A stretch of DNA of 64,000 bases from Otatea glauca (GCA_036346275.1 CM070726.1:27377410-27441409); one strand, 5' to 3'; positions 45,141 to 58,564 are shown, counted from the stretch's first letter. The notes: generated by a model not told the origin, from the letters alone. Numbers and translations: made by a program.

Positions 45141-47049
45141 GCTAGCCCAGGAGCTAGATCTGACATTTCAGGCTCTTCTTCTTCCTCCGAGACAATTTTT
45201 GTAGAGGATGAGGATGATGGAGATGATAGTGTTCCACCTGATCCAGTTCCCTCTACACCAGAGGTGCCACCTGTTTCCATTTCTGCACCTCAGGAAGGCC
45301 AGCCCTTGCCTTCTGACTCTCCTGCAGGTAGTGGCTCTGCTCCTACCTCTTCTCTGCATGAGGTTGAGGCCATTTCTACTTCTGGACCTCCCCGTCATAT
45401 TCAGCGTTCTCATCCACCTGATCAGATCATCGGCGATCTGTTTGAGCAGGTCACTCGCTCAAAATCAGGTTTGTTTAGTTTCTGCCTTCACTCTGCCTTT
45501 ATTGCCTCGTTTGAGCCGAAGGATGTGACTCATGCATTATCTGACGAGTCTTGGACTAATGCTATGCATGAGGAATTTGAAAACTTCGAGAGGAACAAAG
45601 TCTGGCAGCTTGTAGAACACCCATCTGGTCATATTGTCATTGGGACCTAGTGGGTGTTCAAAAACAAGCAGAGTGAGGATGGGGTTGTCATTCGCAACAA
45701 GGTTAGGCTAGTTGCACAGGGCTTTTCTCAAGTTGAGAGTCTTGACTTTGAGGAGACCTTTGCCCCTGTAGCTAGACTAGAGGCTATTAGAATTCAGCTT
45801 GCATTCTCTGCATCCCAGGGCTTCAAGCTCTATCAAATTGATGTCAAGGGTGTATTCCTCAATTGCTATATTGAGGAAGAGGTTTATGTCAAACAACCTC
45901 CAGGATTTGAGAACCCCAAGTTTCCGAGTCATGTATATAAGATTTTCAAAGCTCTGTATGGACTCAAGTAGTCCCCCAGAGCGTGGTATGAGAGGTTCAA
46001 TTCTTATCTTCTCAGCCATGACTTCAAGATGGGCGTAGTAGACAAAACTCTGTTTATCAGACATCATGAGTCGCATTTTCTTCTCGTCCAGATTTATGTG
46101 GACGATATCAATTTTGGTGGCTCATCTCATTCGCTTGTGTCTCAGTTTTCTGAGGTGATGATCACAGAGTTTGAGATGACTATGATGGATGAGTTGAGCT
46201 ACTTTCTTGGCTTCCAAATCAAGCAGAGTCGGGAGGGTACTTTCTTGCATCAAGTCAAGTACACCCATGACCTCTTGAGGCATTTTGATATGTCTGACGG
46301 AAAGCCAGTGATGACTTCTATGGCCACCACTACTGTCCTCGAGCCGGATGAGGATGGTGAGCCTGCTGATCAAAAAGAATTTCGGAGCATGATCGGCTCC
46401 CTCTTGTATCTCACTGCTTCGAGGCCGGACATACATTTTGCTGTGTATCTGTGCGCTCGATTTTAGGCTTCTCCTCTCGCCTCTCACCGCCAGGCGGTCA
46501 AGCGCATCTTCAGGTACCTTTGTGCTACCACTGATTATGGTATTTGGTACTCTTCCTCTTCTTGTCTATCTCTTAGAGCCTTTTCCGATGCCGACTTTGC
46601 TGACTGTAGGATAGATAGGAAGAGCACTTCTGGCACTTGCCAATTCATTAGCACTTCTCTTGTTTCTTAGTCATCTAGGAAACAGTCCGGAGTTGCACAA
46701 TCCACCACCGAGGCCGAGTATGTTGTTGCAGCCAGTTGCCGTAGCCAGGTTCTCTAGATGAGATCGACCTTGCGGGACTTTGGGTTAGAGATAGAGAGTG
46801 TGCCACTTTTCTGTGACAACACTTCTGCTATTTGCATTGCTAAATACCCAGTGTAATATTCCCGGACCAAGCACATTGATATTAGATATCACTTCCTTAA
46901 AGACCATGTGGAGAAGGGGGATATCGCGCTTCAGTTTGTAGAGAGTGACCTCCAGTTAGCCGATATCTTCACCAAGCCTTTGGATAGCTCCAGATTTGTT
47001 GCCTTGAGGAGTGAGCTTGAAGTCGTGAGCCCTTACGACCTTTCATGAG
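45141..47049 (+). pseudogene. Copia reverse transcriptase and RNase H
   Basis: RT: WVFKNKQSEDG, RLVAQGFSQVE, QIDVKGVFLN and YVDD at 46095-46106, then MTMMDELSYFLGFQI. RNase H: AFSDADFADC, STTEAEYV and LADIFTKPL. Stops interrupt at 45138, 45648, 45969, 46464, 46668, 46755 and 46854. Several sit exactly where the family has Trp or Gln. The polyprotein end is at about 47046, followed by GGGGGAG-type purine sequence. Confidence 0.87.
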
Positions 47050-48880
47050 GGGGAGCTGGTGTGTATATTATGTAAAATATGTTCCTTTCCAGCTTTTCTT
47101 TTCTCTTTGTGTTTTCTTCTAGGTGACTTTGGGCTTATTTTTCTTGAGTTGAGTTCACTCAGACTTCTGGCATGCCTTGCATGGACCTCTTATCTTGTGC
47201 TTTTGGTTGCTATCATGCGTGATTAGCCGTTCTCTCTTCTCTCTAGGTTGATTTCCCTCACAGTCTTATAAGTCTAGCAGGTGTTGGGCCTCCTGGGTAG
47301 ACAGGGTCTGTGTGCACTCCTTAGTTGGGATCTAGAGTCAGCTTCCCTATATTAGTCACTGGGGAAGATAAGAGCGAGTCTGAGCCGTATTGAGTATCTT
47401 CTATCCTACCTATGCTCTATAGCCATCCAGTTTGCAGTTTCTCGACTTCTTCTCCTCATTCTGTTTTTCTAGTTGTTATTGAGTTCATTTGGGTTTTTCT
47501 TTATGCCTAATCTTGATAATAACTCAACTTGAACCAGATTTGAGCTTAAAATTGATTCACTTGTTGAGGGGGAGTTTGGGAATCTGTTCATGCATTGCAT
47601 TTAGACTGCATTTTCTGTTTTATGAGCTTTGTCTATTATGCAATTGACTCAATCTTCATGAAATACATCATGCTATATCCTTTGAAGAAAATCACTAGCT
47701 TAGATATGTCCAAGTTCATTTATCATGCTAAGCTTATTAAAATCTGAAAATTTGAAAGCTTTAAATGAAAACTTGATGAAACATGTTGCTTTCTCTTGCT
47801 AAGTTTCTTCTCTAGGGGTATTTACCATAATTAGTGATATTTTGGAGTTCTCTAGAGTCCCTATAGCAACTTGGGTAAAACTTGCTTGATCCATATTTGA
47901 GTCCTTCAAAAATGCTCATATGTGCTAAATTGAAATCAAGAAAAATTTGACTCTTTTGAGCAAAATTGATCTCAACACTTTATATTAACGAGACTGCTTC
48001 CAATTGCACTTGGGATGAACTTGGAATATATTGTGTATGACCAAGATTATTCTCTTAAGAGTTACTCTTGAGATGATCGAAAGTGGCTTGAGTCAATCTT
48101 TAGAAAGAAATGAAAATAAAAAAAAAGTGGGTAAAGAATGCAAATAATATCAAACATTTGCACCCTGCTATGTCTTTAATTGAAGAAAAATTTGCATTTC
48201 ATGAAAAATGAGATCAAAGGACCTTATATGCACTACAAGATTTCCCAAAGTGTTGAGTAGGTTGAACTCTAGGTTTTCCATTTGATTCTTGAGTGGTTTT
48301 GCTTCTAGCTTTGAAACTTTGCTAAGTTTTGCACTTGCCAATTCTTGCTAGAATGAAATATTGAAAACTAAGTTTTTTCACAAAATGTATTGATCTTGGA
48401 CATGTCTTAGTTTAGTCATAATCTCAAATTGATGAGCTTGGTGTAATATCTTTCTCTTATGATCAATTGGATAATCTTCAAAGCTCTTTAGATTGCATTT
48501 CATACATACATAAATTTTTTTATGCCTATATTGTCAAAAGGGGGAGAAAACGTAGAAAATGCATCATTAAAAAGATAAAAATGTGAATGCTTATTTGGTT
48601 ATTATGATCTTTGTAAAACTTTGCTACTTCCTTTGGATCATAATCTCATAATCACATTTGACATGAATGGTTGGATTTTAGAGTTTTGTTGAAAACTTGC
48701 TCTTTCTTAAATTAAACTCAAGAAGTTTTAATTTTAGCTCCAAAATCCCTGTTGTCAACTTGGTCATGTTCTCAATTCTTATCTTTGGACCAAGTTTGAC
48801 TTTGCAATTAAAAATTGCTTTCTTCTTCATCCTCTTCAAACTCAAAACATATGCCTTTTATTGTGTTTGTCAATATACTC
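47050..48880 (+). other. Long non-coding region after copia pol
   Basis: 1.8 kb without a gene. It matches, inverted, most of 39991-41365. SIRE-type elements often hold an envelope-like ORF here; I find none. Confidence 0.65.
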
Positions 48881-48894
48881 ATCATGGGGGAGAT
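48881..48894 (+). other. Polypurine tract of copia element
   Basis: ATCATGGGGGAGAT directly precedes the TGAAGGACC start of the 3' LTR. Confidence 0.75.
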
Positions 48895-48969
48895 TGAAGG
48901 ACCATGTGGAGGTTTACCCTGATTTGTGATGAGTATTTGACTAAATTTGAGCTTGAGATGCTCTTGTTT
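48895..48969 (+). repeat. Truncated 3' LTR of copia element
   Basis: The first 75 bp match 36522-36596 with few changes (TGAAGGACCATGTGG to GATGCTCTTGTTT), then sequence switches to the giant-LTR element. The rest of the LTR is not found downstream. Confidence 0.8.
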
Positions 48970-50444
48970 TAAAATTCAAAAACAAATAAAATAAGAATTT
49001 AAAATTTTAAAATTACTAAAATAAAAATTTAAGTTTGAAATGTGACTTAATTTTTGCCTTTTCTAAATTTTGACTTAAGGAAAAAAAACTCAATTTCTTT
49101 ATTGAGCTTCTCTTTTCCAAATAAAGAGAATTAAAAAAAATCACAAAATGAATAAAAAAATTTAATTAAAAAAACAACAACATATATATGACTTACTTTT
49201 GTAATTTCTGGCATTACTTATTTATTTTGTGTTTTTGCTCTAAAGAAAAACTTTTAATGGTTAAAGAAGTATAGTCTCAATTTTAAAATTGTCAAATCAA
49301 ATATATACATACATACCTACTCGTCAACAATGTATATCGTTATTTACACAAAAATTCTGCACAAATGTAGTTCAATCAAAACAGATTTCACTTTTCGCAC
49401 AATTAACATCCAAGTTGAGTATAACTATCATCAATCAAATAGGAATCGCATTCAGTTAAATACACTCAAGTCATACAACTGATTAAATCAAAGAGAATTT
49501 AGTACAAATATCATATGTCAGAATATACATGAGGGTTTATGGTCTCAAGAAATCTATCCAAGCTTTAATCCACATTTCTTACAGCACATTCACACAGTTA
49601 CCCAAATCAACACACATATTCACATAATAGAATCTCATGCCAAATTTCAAAAGTCCATAGAGTATGATCATTACAAAACCAGTCCAATATATATATTTAA
49701 ATATATCAAAATTTACAGGAGACTAACTCTCAAAACTCCTCCTAGATTTCATTTAGTCTGAGACGCACAAATGGGCCCAATTCCACTTTCGTAGCCCCAA
49801 GCAGCAGCCATCAGCTCCCTCTCACTGCCTATATCTCTGCCCATTCCCTTGCCCATGGTGCGCAACCAAGTGGTAGAGAGAAGGGCTTGCATGCCCTCAC
49901 CTACCATGCCAGCTAACCCATGGGTGCTTCCTCGACCTGGTTCCATAGCCAGCAAAGTCGGTTGAGTGCAGTATAAAAAGAATGAATAAACTGGCATACA
50001 CACTCTAGTTCAGTACCCCCACCTACCTCACTCCAGCTGCCCTCCTCTCTATCCTTTGCTGCTGGGAGAAAAGAGAACCGGCCAAGGAGGAGAAAGAAAC
50101 AACCATGTCCCTTTTCCTCTGTTGCCAACTCTTTCCTCAGCCTCCTCTGTAGCAAAAAGGTACCAATCTTTAGTTTCATTACTTTACCTCTCTCTAGCAG
50201 TAAATGAAAGTCAATCCTATTCATTAAAAGCATAAAAACACAAAGAGACTAGAGGATCTGTTAAGAGTATAAAGATTGATCTTAAAACGTGAATACACTC
50301 AGTGTCATTGTTGTTTCAATCAGTGACAGAAATCAGAAATACATACTTAATAAGTTCGAATGGTACTAATCAACAATCTGAAACTTAGGTTCATGGTTAA
50401 AGCTAAGCACATGGATGCAATACTCAGATCAGAGGGTGAAGAAC
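48970..50444 (+). repeat. Giant LTR, left part
   Basis: Starts about 15 bp inside the LTR (compare TGTAACATCCCG at 58579). AT-rich to about 49740, then a more mixed region to 50230 with minus-strand open frames (49749-50003, 49913-50233) that have no recognisable domain. Interrupted by the solo LTR. Confidence 0.75.
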
Positions 50445-53400
50445 TGTCGGGACCCTAATATGCAAACTCGGACCCTCTGTGTATACTGCACTAGTCCAGG
50501 ATCACGCTAGTGCACACAGGCTCAACATCGGTGAATCTCACAATCATACACAGCGGACACATTATGAAAGACATCATATATTATATACTACTAGTTGAAT
50601 GACCTTATAGTCAACTTACATGACTAAGCCTCGCAAGGCTGAATAACATATTAAACTGCAGCGGAATGAAAACGTAGACAACCGCTCAGTAGACCACAGG
50701 CAACTGACAAGGCTTGCACCCTAAACATTCGTCTCCTCCTAGTACTCCTTCTTCAGCATGGATGTAGACTCCTCAACTGGTGATTTGTTGGCGACAAGGG
50801 TGAGTACATAAAGCACTCAACAAGTTGTGCACAGAATGCAATTATATGTAACTATATGCAAGGCTTATTCCAAAGGTAGGCTATTATGGCTATTTTGCAA
50901 TAAGCAGCATTTATGAACAATACAATAAATAGATTGTAAAGACTGTAAAACAAATCATAGGAATAGATAGATTAAGCATTCTCAAGTAAACCAAGTTCCC
51001 AATCCTAAGTCAAGTCCCAACCTTCCATATGGCAATCCCGCCATCCCAACCAAGTTTTCAATTTAATTAAACTAACCCTTAACTGTAATTCCCGAGCATT
51101 ACTCAGTACCGCGAGCACGGCTATTCGAATAGTTTTACACTCTGCAGAGGTTACGCACTTTACCCACACGACATGATCGTCTCTTGTTGCCATGCAATTA
51201 ACACACTTCCTTTGGTGTGTCGGCGGAGAGATCATGACAAAGCATTTACGATGCTCTACCTTAACCTCGTACTACCCGCTAAGGTTTCAACACTGGTGGG
51301 ACTGGTTACCACATCCAGGGCCCCCCTCTTGCGCCATGTGAATTACACCATAACTCGGAAACTCACACCGCCAATGATAGTACCAAGCTAAAGCTTCACA
51401 AATTAATCAGCTAGGCTGTCCCATTCCAGACATGTGGTTGCATGATTGACTCAGGTCAAAGGCTTGCAAGGTTAAGTCCTTAGAGTGATCAGAGCAAGAC
51501 ATCCACATACCCTCTGCCCATCGGGCCCACCTTGGCATACTCGCCCCTTACCCCAATCTAAGTGATTATCACCCAAGTTGATTACCAAGCACCACGTGCC
51601 ATCAACAAATCAACATCGTTGCGTGACATGACTCGTCACTACAACTCAATCTCTTTGTGTGACTTTACATGACACACAAGTTCACATCATTGTTCTATAT
51701 TCCATTAGTCAAGATTAATCATTGATGATTCTTGTACATATGATGACGTGGCACGGCTAAGCAATCTACGACGGTCTAACCAGCCTATATATGTTGATTA
51801 TCATTACTAACCAACTATAGTATTCCAACCTAGGGTGACCATAGATTATGGCATACAAATGACAAGGTAGGGTATATTGATCAAATTGGTATAATAGTTA
51901 AGTCCCAATTTAATTTTAAACAATTGTATACTTGAAATATCATGCAATAGAGTAAACCAGCATAGCAATTTTATAAACATGGGTTCAACATGATCAAAGC
52001 ACAACTTGCCTTGGAATAGGTTCTGAAACTTGATCTTGAGTTGACGGATCTTCCTCCGAAACGTCGCACAATTCAACGTCTACACGTACCGAAGGAGAAA
52101 AGCAAATAAATACCAAAATAGAGAGCAAATAAACTCCAAAAATCAATTAAAATTCACCATTAACTAGAGCTCAATTTTATAAATTTTTAGAAATTTGAAT
52201 CACCTTAATCGGAGCTTGTATGAAGGAGAACGGGCTCTCGGAAGTCTCAAAAATCATAAAACCTAAAAATTGGAAAATACCAAATTAAACGAATTATTTT
52301 TCTAAAGAAAAATCGGGTTTATTGCGTCACTGCTGACACAAGGCTGACGCGCAGGACCCCTGGACTATGGACCAAGTCCACGGGCTTACACCGGTCCACG
52401 GTGGACTTGGTTCACCGCACTAGCGCTAGGGCTAACGTCACCGCTGACGTCATCTGCTGACGGGGCGGTGCGGCTGACGTGGCGCTGACGCAGGCGAACA
52501 CGTGAATGACCACGCGTCGCTTATCCGACGACTGCGCCAGATCGGACGGTGGAGAAGCAAGGGCGCGAGCGACAGAGGCGTGGCAAGATCTAGAGCGCTC
52601 GAGGGCGATCGGACAGCCACGGCTTGCGGCGAAGAACGACGGCAAGGGTGGCGGCGCTATCCCATCGGAGACGAAGAAGATGATGCGGCTTTAGCACTAC
52701 ATCGACGGATCAGGCGCGTTTGCTCGTGAATCTGAGAGAGGATGACGACGCGAACCCGAAGGCACAAACAGAAGCGGCGGAGAGGCACCGGCGACGGAGA
52801 TCCACGCGGTTGAAGGGCTCGCTTGCAGTGGCGAACTCCGACGAGGTCGATCTCAGCGATGGCAGCGACTCGGGCTACGCGAGCTAGGGCAAAAAGAACG
52901 GCGGGGCGAGGGGAACCTCGGACGGGATCCTCGGGGCTTTAAATAGCCCTGGGGAGGCATGCGAAGCGCGTAAACCGAGATGGCGACGTACGGCGCACGG
53001 ACTCCAGCGACGGCTAGGGTTAGGGTTCGGGACGACGGCGCGGGGCAACGTGGCCGCATCCAAACCGCACGCGTGGCGCGAATCTGACAGATCACACCGA
53101 ATGGCAACGCGGCTCCACAAGGCGCATTGGATAGAGATCGCACGCGGCAAAGCAGCCTAGGGTTTAAATGGCGCGGCGTCGCGAGCGGCCATTGAGTCTT
53201 TGGGTTGGCGGGCAAAGCGCAGGAGCGGTTTGCTGGGCCAGACCGTTCCAAGAAAAGGAATAGGAACAGGGCTGAAAGCGGAGTAGAGACGGGTCGACGG
53301 AGATTCGGCCTGGAAGAAGATTTTTGAATTAAAATCATTTTCCGAATTAAGAAATTTCTAGAAATTCAAATAAAAGTAAATAAATTCAAATAAATAGCGA

Positions 53401-53616
53401 ATAAATTCAGAAAAAATCTCCAAAAATACAGAAAAAATCCTTGGAGTACAATAAAACCAACTAAAACTGGAAATCCTTTGTTTGATAAATAGTTTAGCTA
53501 AATTAAATCTTTTTATTAATAGAAAATTCACCTTAAGCTGTATTAATTCAAGAACAATGCGAATGGTTCATTTTCAACTTCAAACATTCCAAAACTCAAA
53601 TTTTTGGGATGTTACA
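50445..53616 (-). repeat. Solo LTR of the Tekay family
   Basis: On the minus strand it starts TGTAACATCCC at 53616 and ends GGTCCCGACA at 50445; length 3172 bp. AGAAC flanks it at 50440-50444 and 53617-53621. It aligns in order with 755-3694 (GC-rich centre, TATA, CACACCAAAGGAAGTGTG block) but is more diverged. No internal region remains. Open frames in the GC-rich part (52412-53338) are accidental. Confidence 0.9.
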
Positions 53617-56600
53617 AGAACACCTAAAAGATTGGCATAAATCACTTCAGACCACTCTCTATCTAAACATGATTGTATCACTCTTAGACCCATGCATACT
53701 ATGGTATAACAAGATCACATCTTTGCACACCACACAGATGTTCTAAATGGAAGCAAACAGAGGTGCACAACATTAAGCCTTAATAATAAGATGACACACT
53801 AACAACTTTCTCAATCTGGGATCTTATGCATAAACATGGCATTAACAAATTGAGCTAATACACAATAGTCTGTTCATCATCAAATGGCAGTAAATAATTC
53901 TTAACTCACTCGTTTGAATTGAGCCATACAAAAAGTAATAAGGATCAAGTCACAACATAAGATTCACAGCCATTACCAGGGTAAGAATGATATTACAGGA
54001 GCTCATACACAAATAACACACATATGTATCTCATAAACAATAACACATAAAATCTTCAAGAATCTAATACTGATATACATATATAGTTGGTAATGCATCA
54101 GTAAGAAATCCACGCATACAACTTCTGTTTATTAACCGAGACTTCACAATCAAACAAATTATGAATGCTTATCACAATCTCAATGCACAAACCATATACA
54201 ATTTCATCACAGAAGGATACACAAAACAACCATACAAATTAATTATCAGAAATTGAAACTCAGAGAGGAAGCAAATTTTTGATCAAGTATCTCAATTTCA
54301 ATCTCATCCATTAACAACAAAATCTCATCATACTTAGATATATATCTCCCCAGATTTGTAAGGGATTCTTTATGTATGTACAGAACTTAAGGCCATGTGC
54401 TATTCTCTGTCCTAAGAATTGAGGACATCAATACATCCACCCCAGGATCTTTATACACAGATAAACCCTAAAGCATTTCACCTTTCTATCAGAAAAATGC
54501 AGCATACTCCAGAACACCAGAATGCTTGCATTACTCACAATCTTTAGATCACAAAGAATCGATATATGTACAACATAATCTCAGTGCATACAGATCAATC
54601 CTCTAGGCCTTATACCATGTAGTCATCTCACTAACAAAGCACACTTGCATATCAGAGACAAATCTTTATGACATAACCACGATTATTCAAGATATAGTGC
54701 ATGCACAGAAATGAAATTCCTAGATCTTATACCATTTAATCACTGAAAGATGCACATACACATAATGAAATTTCTACTCTGTAGACTCCATCACAATGGG
54801 AACCAAAATAACAGATAAGCATGATAGCTAAAAAGAAAATTTGGAAGGGTGAGAAGGGCATTCACTTAGCTCGCGGGATTTCCTCAGTGAAGAGGTAAGA
54901 GCTCGCGGTGGAGGTAGTCGTAGAAGTAGTCGGTCGACTCCCGAAGCCGGCAAAGGCGCGGAGTGGGCCAGAGGTCAAGACCGACAGCGTCCTTAGGGTG
55001 GCGTCCCCAGGAACCCCAGACCCGCTGTGTCTAGGGGTGCTCGGGCGAACCCTATAGCGACGGTGCTAGGGTAGGAAAAAAAAAACGATGAGTAAGGAGG
55101 GGAGAGAGAGAGAGAAAGAGAAGAAAGGGAGGCGTTCACTTAGCTTGGGGCTACGGATCTAGGGGTCGGTGCTCAGGTCTGGTGGCTGAAGAAGGTGGCG
55201 CCCGGTGGAGGTTGCCGGATCTGAGGGAGATGGTGGTCGGCTTGGAGGAGGAGAAGAGCCCGAGGGCGTCGGCACTGGGGAAGAACAGGAGACCGGTGGA
55301 TCCGGGCGGCGCGAGGAGGAGGTGCAGGCGGCAGCGTCCGGTGCAGGGAGAGGAGCAGGCCGGCGGTGGATTAGCCGGGTGTGGGGAAGAGCATGAACTT
55401 TCGACAACAAAGAGCATAAGATGAGAGCAAATGGGGAAAAGTGAGGGGAGAGGAAGAGAAGAAGCTAGAAGAAGCCAGGGAGCTTCTGGCCGAAAGGATA
55501 AGGTGCATAGGAAAATAGAGAAGAGGAAAAGAAATAAGGAAAGACAGAAAGAAAAGAAAGGGAAAACTGAAAATTTCCAAAACACATAAAATTGAATAAC
55601 TAACCACAGAAAAATAAATTCAACGCAATTTATACATAAAACGACAGTATTTAAATAAAACATCAGAAAAATAAAATAAAATAAAATGGACAAAAAAAGA
55701 AGAAGAAAAACATTTTATTTTCTCTAAATTAATTCAAATTTTAAAATACAGAAAAAAATTTAGAGATAAAACATCGGATGCACAAAACTTACCATAAGGG
55801 AGAATTCGGTCTTAATATTATAAATCCAAATAATTTTTGCATCTTGAATTCGAAACAAAACACATGCAATCAAGAAATTCTAAACCGAAATCACACCTGT
55901 TATGTGAAGTAGATTTCTATTTGATTTTCCATCTGATTTCTTTTTCCCTTATTAAAAGTTGTTATTTGCTATATTTTCAATAAACTACGTGTAGACTCCG
56001 ACGTTCCATTCCAGAGTCTGCAACTGTCGACTCTGACTTCATGACTGAAATCAACAAGCAAGGCAAGCACCCCTTTGATCATATTGATTCCAGTGTTTAA
56101 TTTTCATTGTTTTATCAAATCAATTTTTGCTTACGTGTATTTTCTGTAAATTCACTATATTGTGGTACTGGTAGATATACATGTTATCTCATAGAACTTC
56201 CTTAATAAGTATTGACATGTGAACCTTGATAACCCTAAAATTAAGGTTATACAATATATAATGTCAACTTGGGTATAAGCGATGAATAATAATCATGATT
56301 AGCCATGCTTTAGATCTGGGTTGAACAAATTGGATAAACTGATCAGATCAAACTTTGGTATTTTGAGACATGATGATGGTTACTGGTATTTTGGTATAAA
56401 AACTCAAAACAAAATTATGGTTTAGACGCGGGCGATTACTGGCAATAGCCAGAGGTGCATGGACTTGCACGTAGTGTAGGGGGAGATTATCGCCCGTGTC
56501 AGATTAAGGACCGAACTATGGGTTGTTTTCAAGCCAAGAAATCCGTACAACCACATGTGCTGGTATGGGACAGCCTTAACCTACTAAGTTACTTAGAACT

Positions 56601-57654
56601 AGCTTTGCACCTTGGAAGGCTGGAGTAGTACGGGCTATCCCCTTATGGATTGCTCGAAGGGACGTCCACACCGAGGTGATAATGGAACAAACATTTGCCG
56701 ATATAACGGTGTACTCCATACTATGGGGAGTTCCATCATATTTATGCTCTGAGTTCTTCTGCCATAGTATGGGCTTGTCGTCACTAGGCTGGTGGAAAGC
56801 TAGGGCTAGGTAATGTAACGGTTATGTTATGATCACTCTGCGGCACACCAAAGGAAGTGTGCTAATAGCTTGCACAAATAGCTGATCATTTTTTATGGGT
56901 AAAGCGTACACCTCTACAGAGGGTTAATCTTTTCGAAAAGCCGCGCCCGCGGTCATATGCACTTGGTAAAGTCATCACATAGTTAGATGTTTTATTATTT
57001 TCAAAAAGGCTTGGTTTCATCTGATATGCCTTGTGTTGGCAAAGAATGGTGTTGTACCATATCTTGGCAGGAATTGTACGTCTCGATGCTGACGTCATGG
57101 AGGACTATGAGTTGTTACTATGCGCTACATACTCATTACTTTCATATCAGTCAAATTTGCTTTTACAAATTCCGTTTGCAAACTACTACTTGTTTTATAA
57201 AAGTTCAATCTCGCTTTATGCAAATTAACCGTAGAAACCTCCTTTGACATGACCTGCATTACTGCATTTGCAAATACCACTATAAGTCTTGCTGAGTATG
57301 AAAGTACTCACCCTTACTTATTTGTTGGTTTTAGGTGAGGATAGTGAACCTCCAGACGATATGTACTTTGATGCAGGATGCGGGAATTATCTTAGCAAGT
57401 TTTTCTAGGGTTTATGCCTTGTCAGTTGCCTGAGGGTTGGATGGGCACACTACAAGATTTTTGCATCTTCTGCTACTATATACTCTGAACTGTAAGATAA
57501 CACTGTATCAATAGCTTCCGTTTTAATAATACTGTGTATGGTTATGATTCCAATTGTTGTAAATGTGCGTACTAGCCACTGATCGTGGAACTAGTAATAT
57601 ATGCACATAGATCATCCTTCTTGTTATTCTGTACTGAAAAGGAGAGTCGCTACA
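53617..57654 (+). repeat. Giant LTR, right part
   Basis: 53617-54850 is AT-rich with no gene. 54855-55400 is GC-rich and purine-rich, with a GA-repeat at 55090-55130 and two TTCACTTAGCT starts (54862, 55135). 56400-56990 resembles the Tekay LTR (CACACCAAAGGAAGTGTG). It ends in TACA at 57651-57654. Open frames at 55151-55693 and 56886-57247 show no domain. Confidence 0.7.
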
Positions 57655-57656
57655 GT

Positions 57657-57669
57657 TGGTATCAAAGCC
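57657..57669 (+). other. Primer binding site of the giant-LTR element
   Basis: TGGTATCAAAGCC, one change from the methionine-tRNA primer site of the Tekay element, two bases after the LTR end. Confidence 0.8.
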
Positions 57670-57924
57670 ATACTGACTGCAGGATAAACCCTAGATAGAA
57701 TGATCATTAGGGATGGGCCAATTTCAAAACTTAAAAAAAATTACTACATTTGCCAAATATAATTATTGCTATCCTTTCCTCATTCTTAAGTTCCTAATCT
57801 TATCCCTACTTTCATTTCAATCTTTATTAAGTTCCTCTTTCCTTAAAGTAATTTTCTGCCATAGTACGATATCGTTATAGGTTTTTGAAGTTGTCCATAA
57901 AATACTGCTATCATCCCTCTTATC

Positions 57925-58180
57925 TGCCTGAGCAATGGAGACTTTGACTTCTATATCAACGACCTCAAGGAGACAGAAGTCACCCATAAAAAGTTAGAAA
58001 AATAAGTCCATATCCTGTCTCCATTGCCCAGGCAGCCAATGTCACCTTTATTTTTATGGGTGACTTTTGTCACCTCAAGGAGACAGAAGTCACCCATAAA
58101 AAGTTAGAAAAAAAAGTTAGACAGGTATAAAATGTTAGAAGTCAGAGTCTCCATTGCCCAGGCAGCCAATGTCACCTGCT
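57925..58180. repeat. Cluster of interleaved direct and inverted repeats
   Basis: CTCAAGGAGACAGAAGTCAC followed by CCATAAAAAGTTAG occurs at about 57970 and 58073. GTCTCCATTGCCCAGGCAGC occurs at about 58017 and 58147, and its imperfect inverse at 57926-57946. TTTTTATGGGTGACTT at 58053-58069 is the inverse of AAGTCACCCATAAAAA in both flanking units. The whole can fold into nested hairpins. Confidence 0.8.
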
Positions 58181-58232
58181 ATACCTGTCATAAGCTTGGG
58201 CATTACGCAAACGCTTGTCCTAAGAAGAATTT
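58177..58232 (+). pseudogene. Relict gag zinc knuckle
   Basis: Encodes CYTCHKLGHYANACPKK, a complete CX2CX4HX4C knuckle, directly after the repeat cluster. It is followed by stops. It is the only recognisable coding remnant of the giant-LTR element and resembles the Tekay knuckle at 5220. Confidence 0.8.
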
Positions 58233-58564
58233 AGTTCACCTTATCCTCAATCTCAATCACCACCTATTCATTTGTTAATAGCATTATGTTATTTCAAACC
58301 CGTTAACCAACGTCACTCGCATCAACCATACGTGGATCTATTCACGAGCATTGAGAAGGCACGTGACACATCCATATACTTTCCTACATGTTCAGTCCCT
58401 ATCCTAATTCTATTTTGATTCTGAAACATTTCACTCCCTTGTATCCAAAAAGACTTGCCAATCAACACAAAATCAGCTCTCTAAAATGAAAAACTTTTTT
58501 TAGCCACCTTTGGAACCTCATATCACCCCCTAGACCCTGCAAATGTCAAGGACGAGGTTTTTGT

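Larger units (their letters stand above)
36522..48969 (+). mobile_element. Ty1/copia element, SIRE/Maximus type, with inverted fragment inside and truncated 3' LTR
   Basis: 5' LTR, methionine-tRNA primer site, gag, protease-integrase-RT-RNase H order typical of copia, a long non-coding region after pol (47050-48880), a purine tract and the first 75 bp of the 3' LTR. The long gag with two CCHC knuckles and the long post-pol region fit the SIRE/Maximus lineage. No envelope-like ORF is visible. A minus-strand piece of a relative replaces part of gag (38355-41365). Many nonsense codons make it inactive. Confidence 0.85.

Noticed and set aside
45168..45650. Possible separate gene between copia integrase and RT
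   Set aside because: It is the low-complexity Pro/Ser linker between integrase and RT typical of copia polyproteins.
52412..53338. Several ORFs suggesting a GC-rich host gene
   Set aside because: The region is the GC-rich centre of a Tekay-family solo LTR, collinear with 1070-1850.
55151..55693. A 180-residue hydrophobic minus-strand ORF as a membrane protein gene
   Set aside because: It lies across a GA-rich/AT-rich LTR segment; the hydrophobic run comes from T-rich DNA on that strand and no domain is seen.
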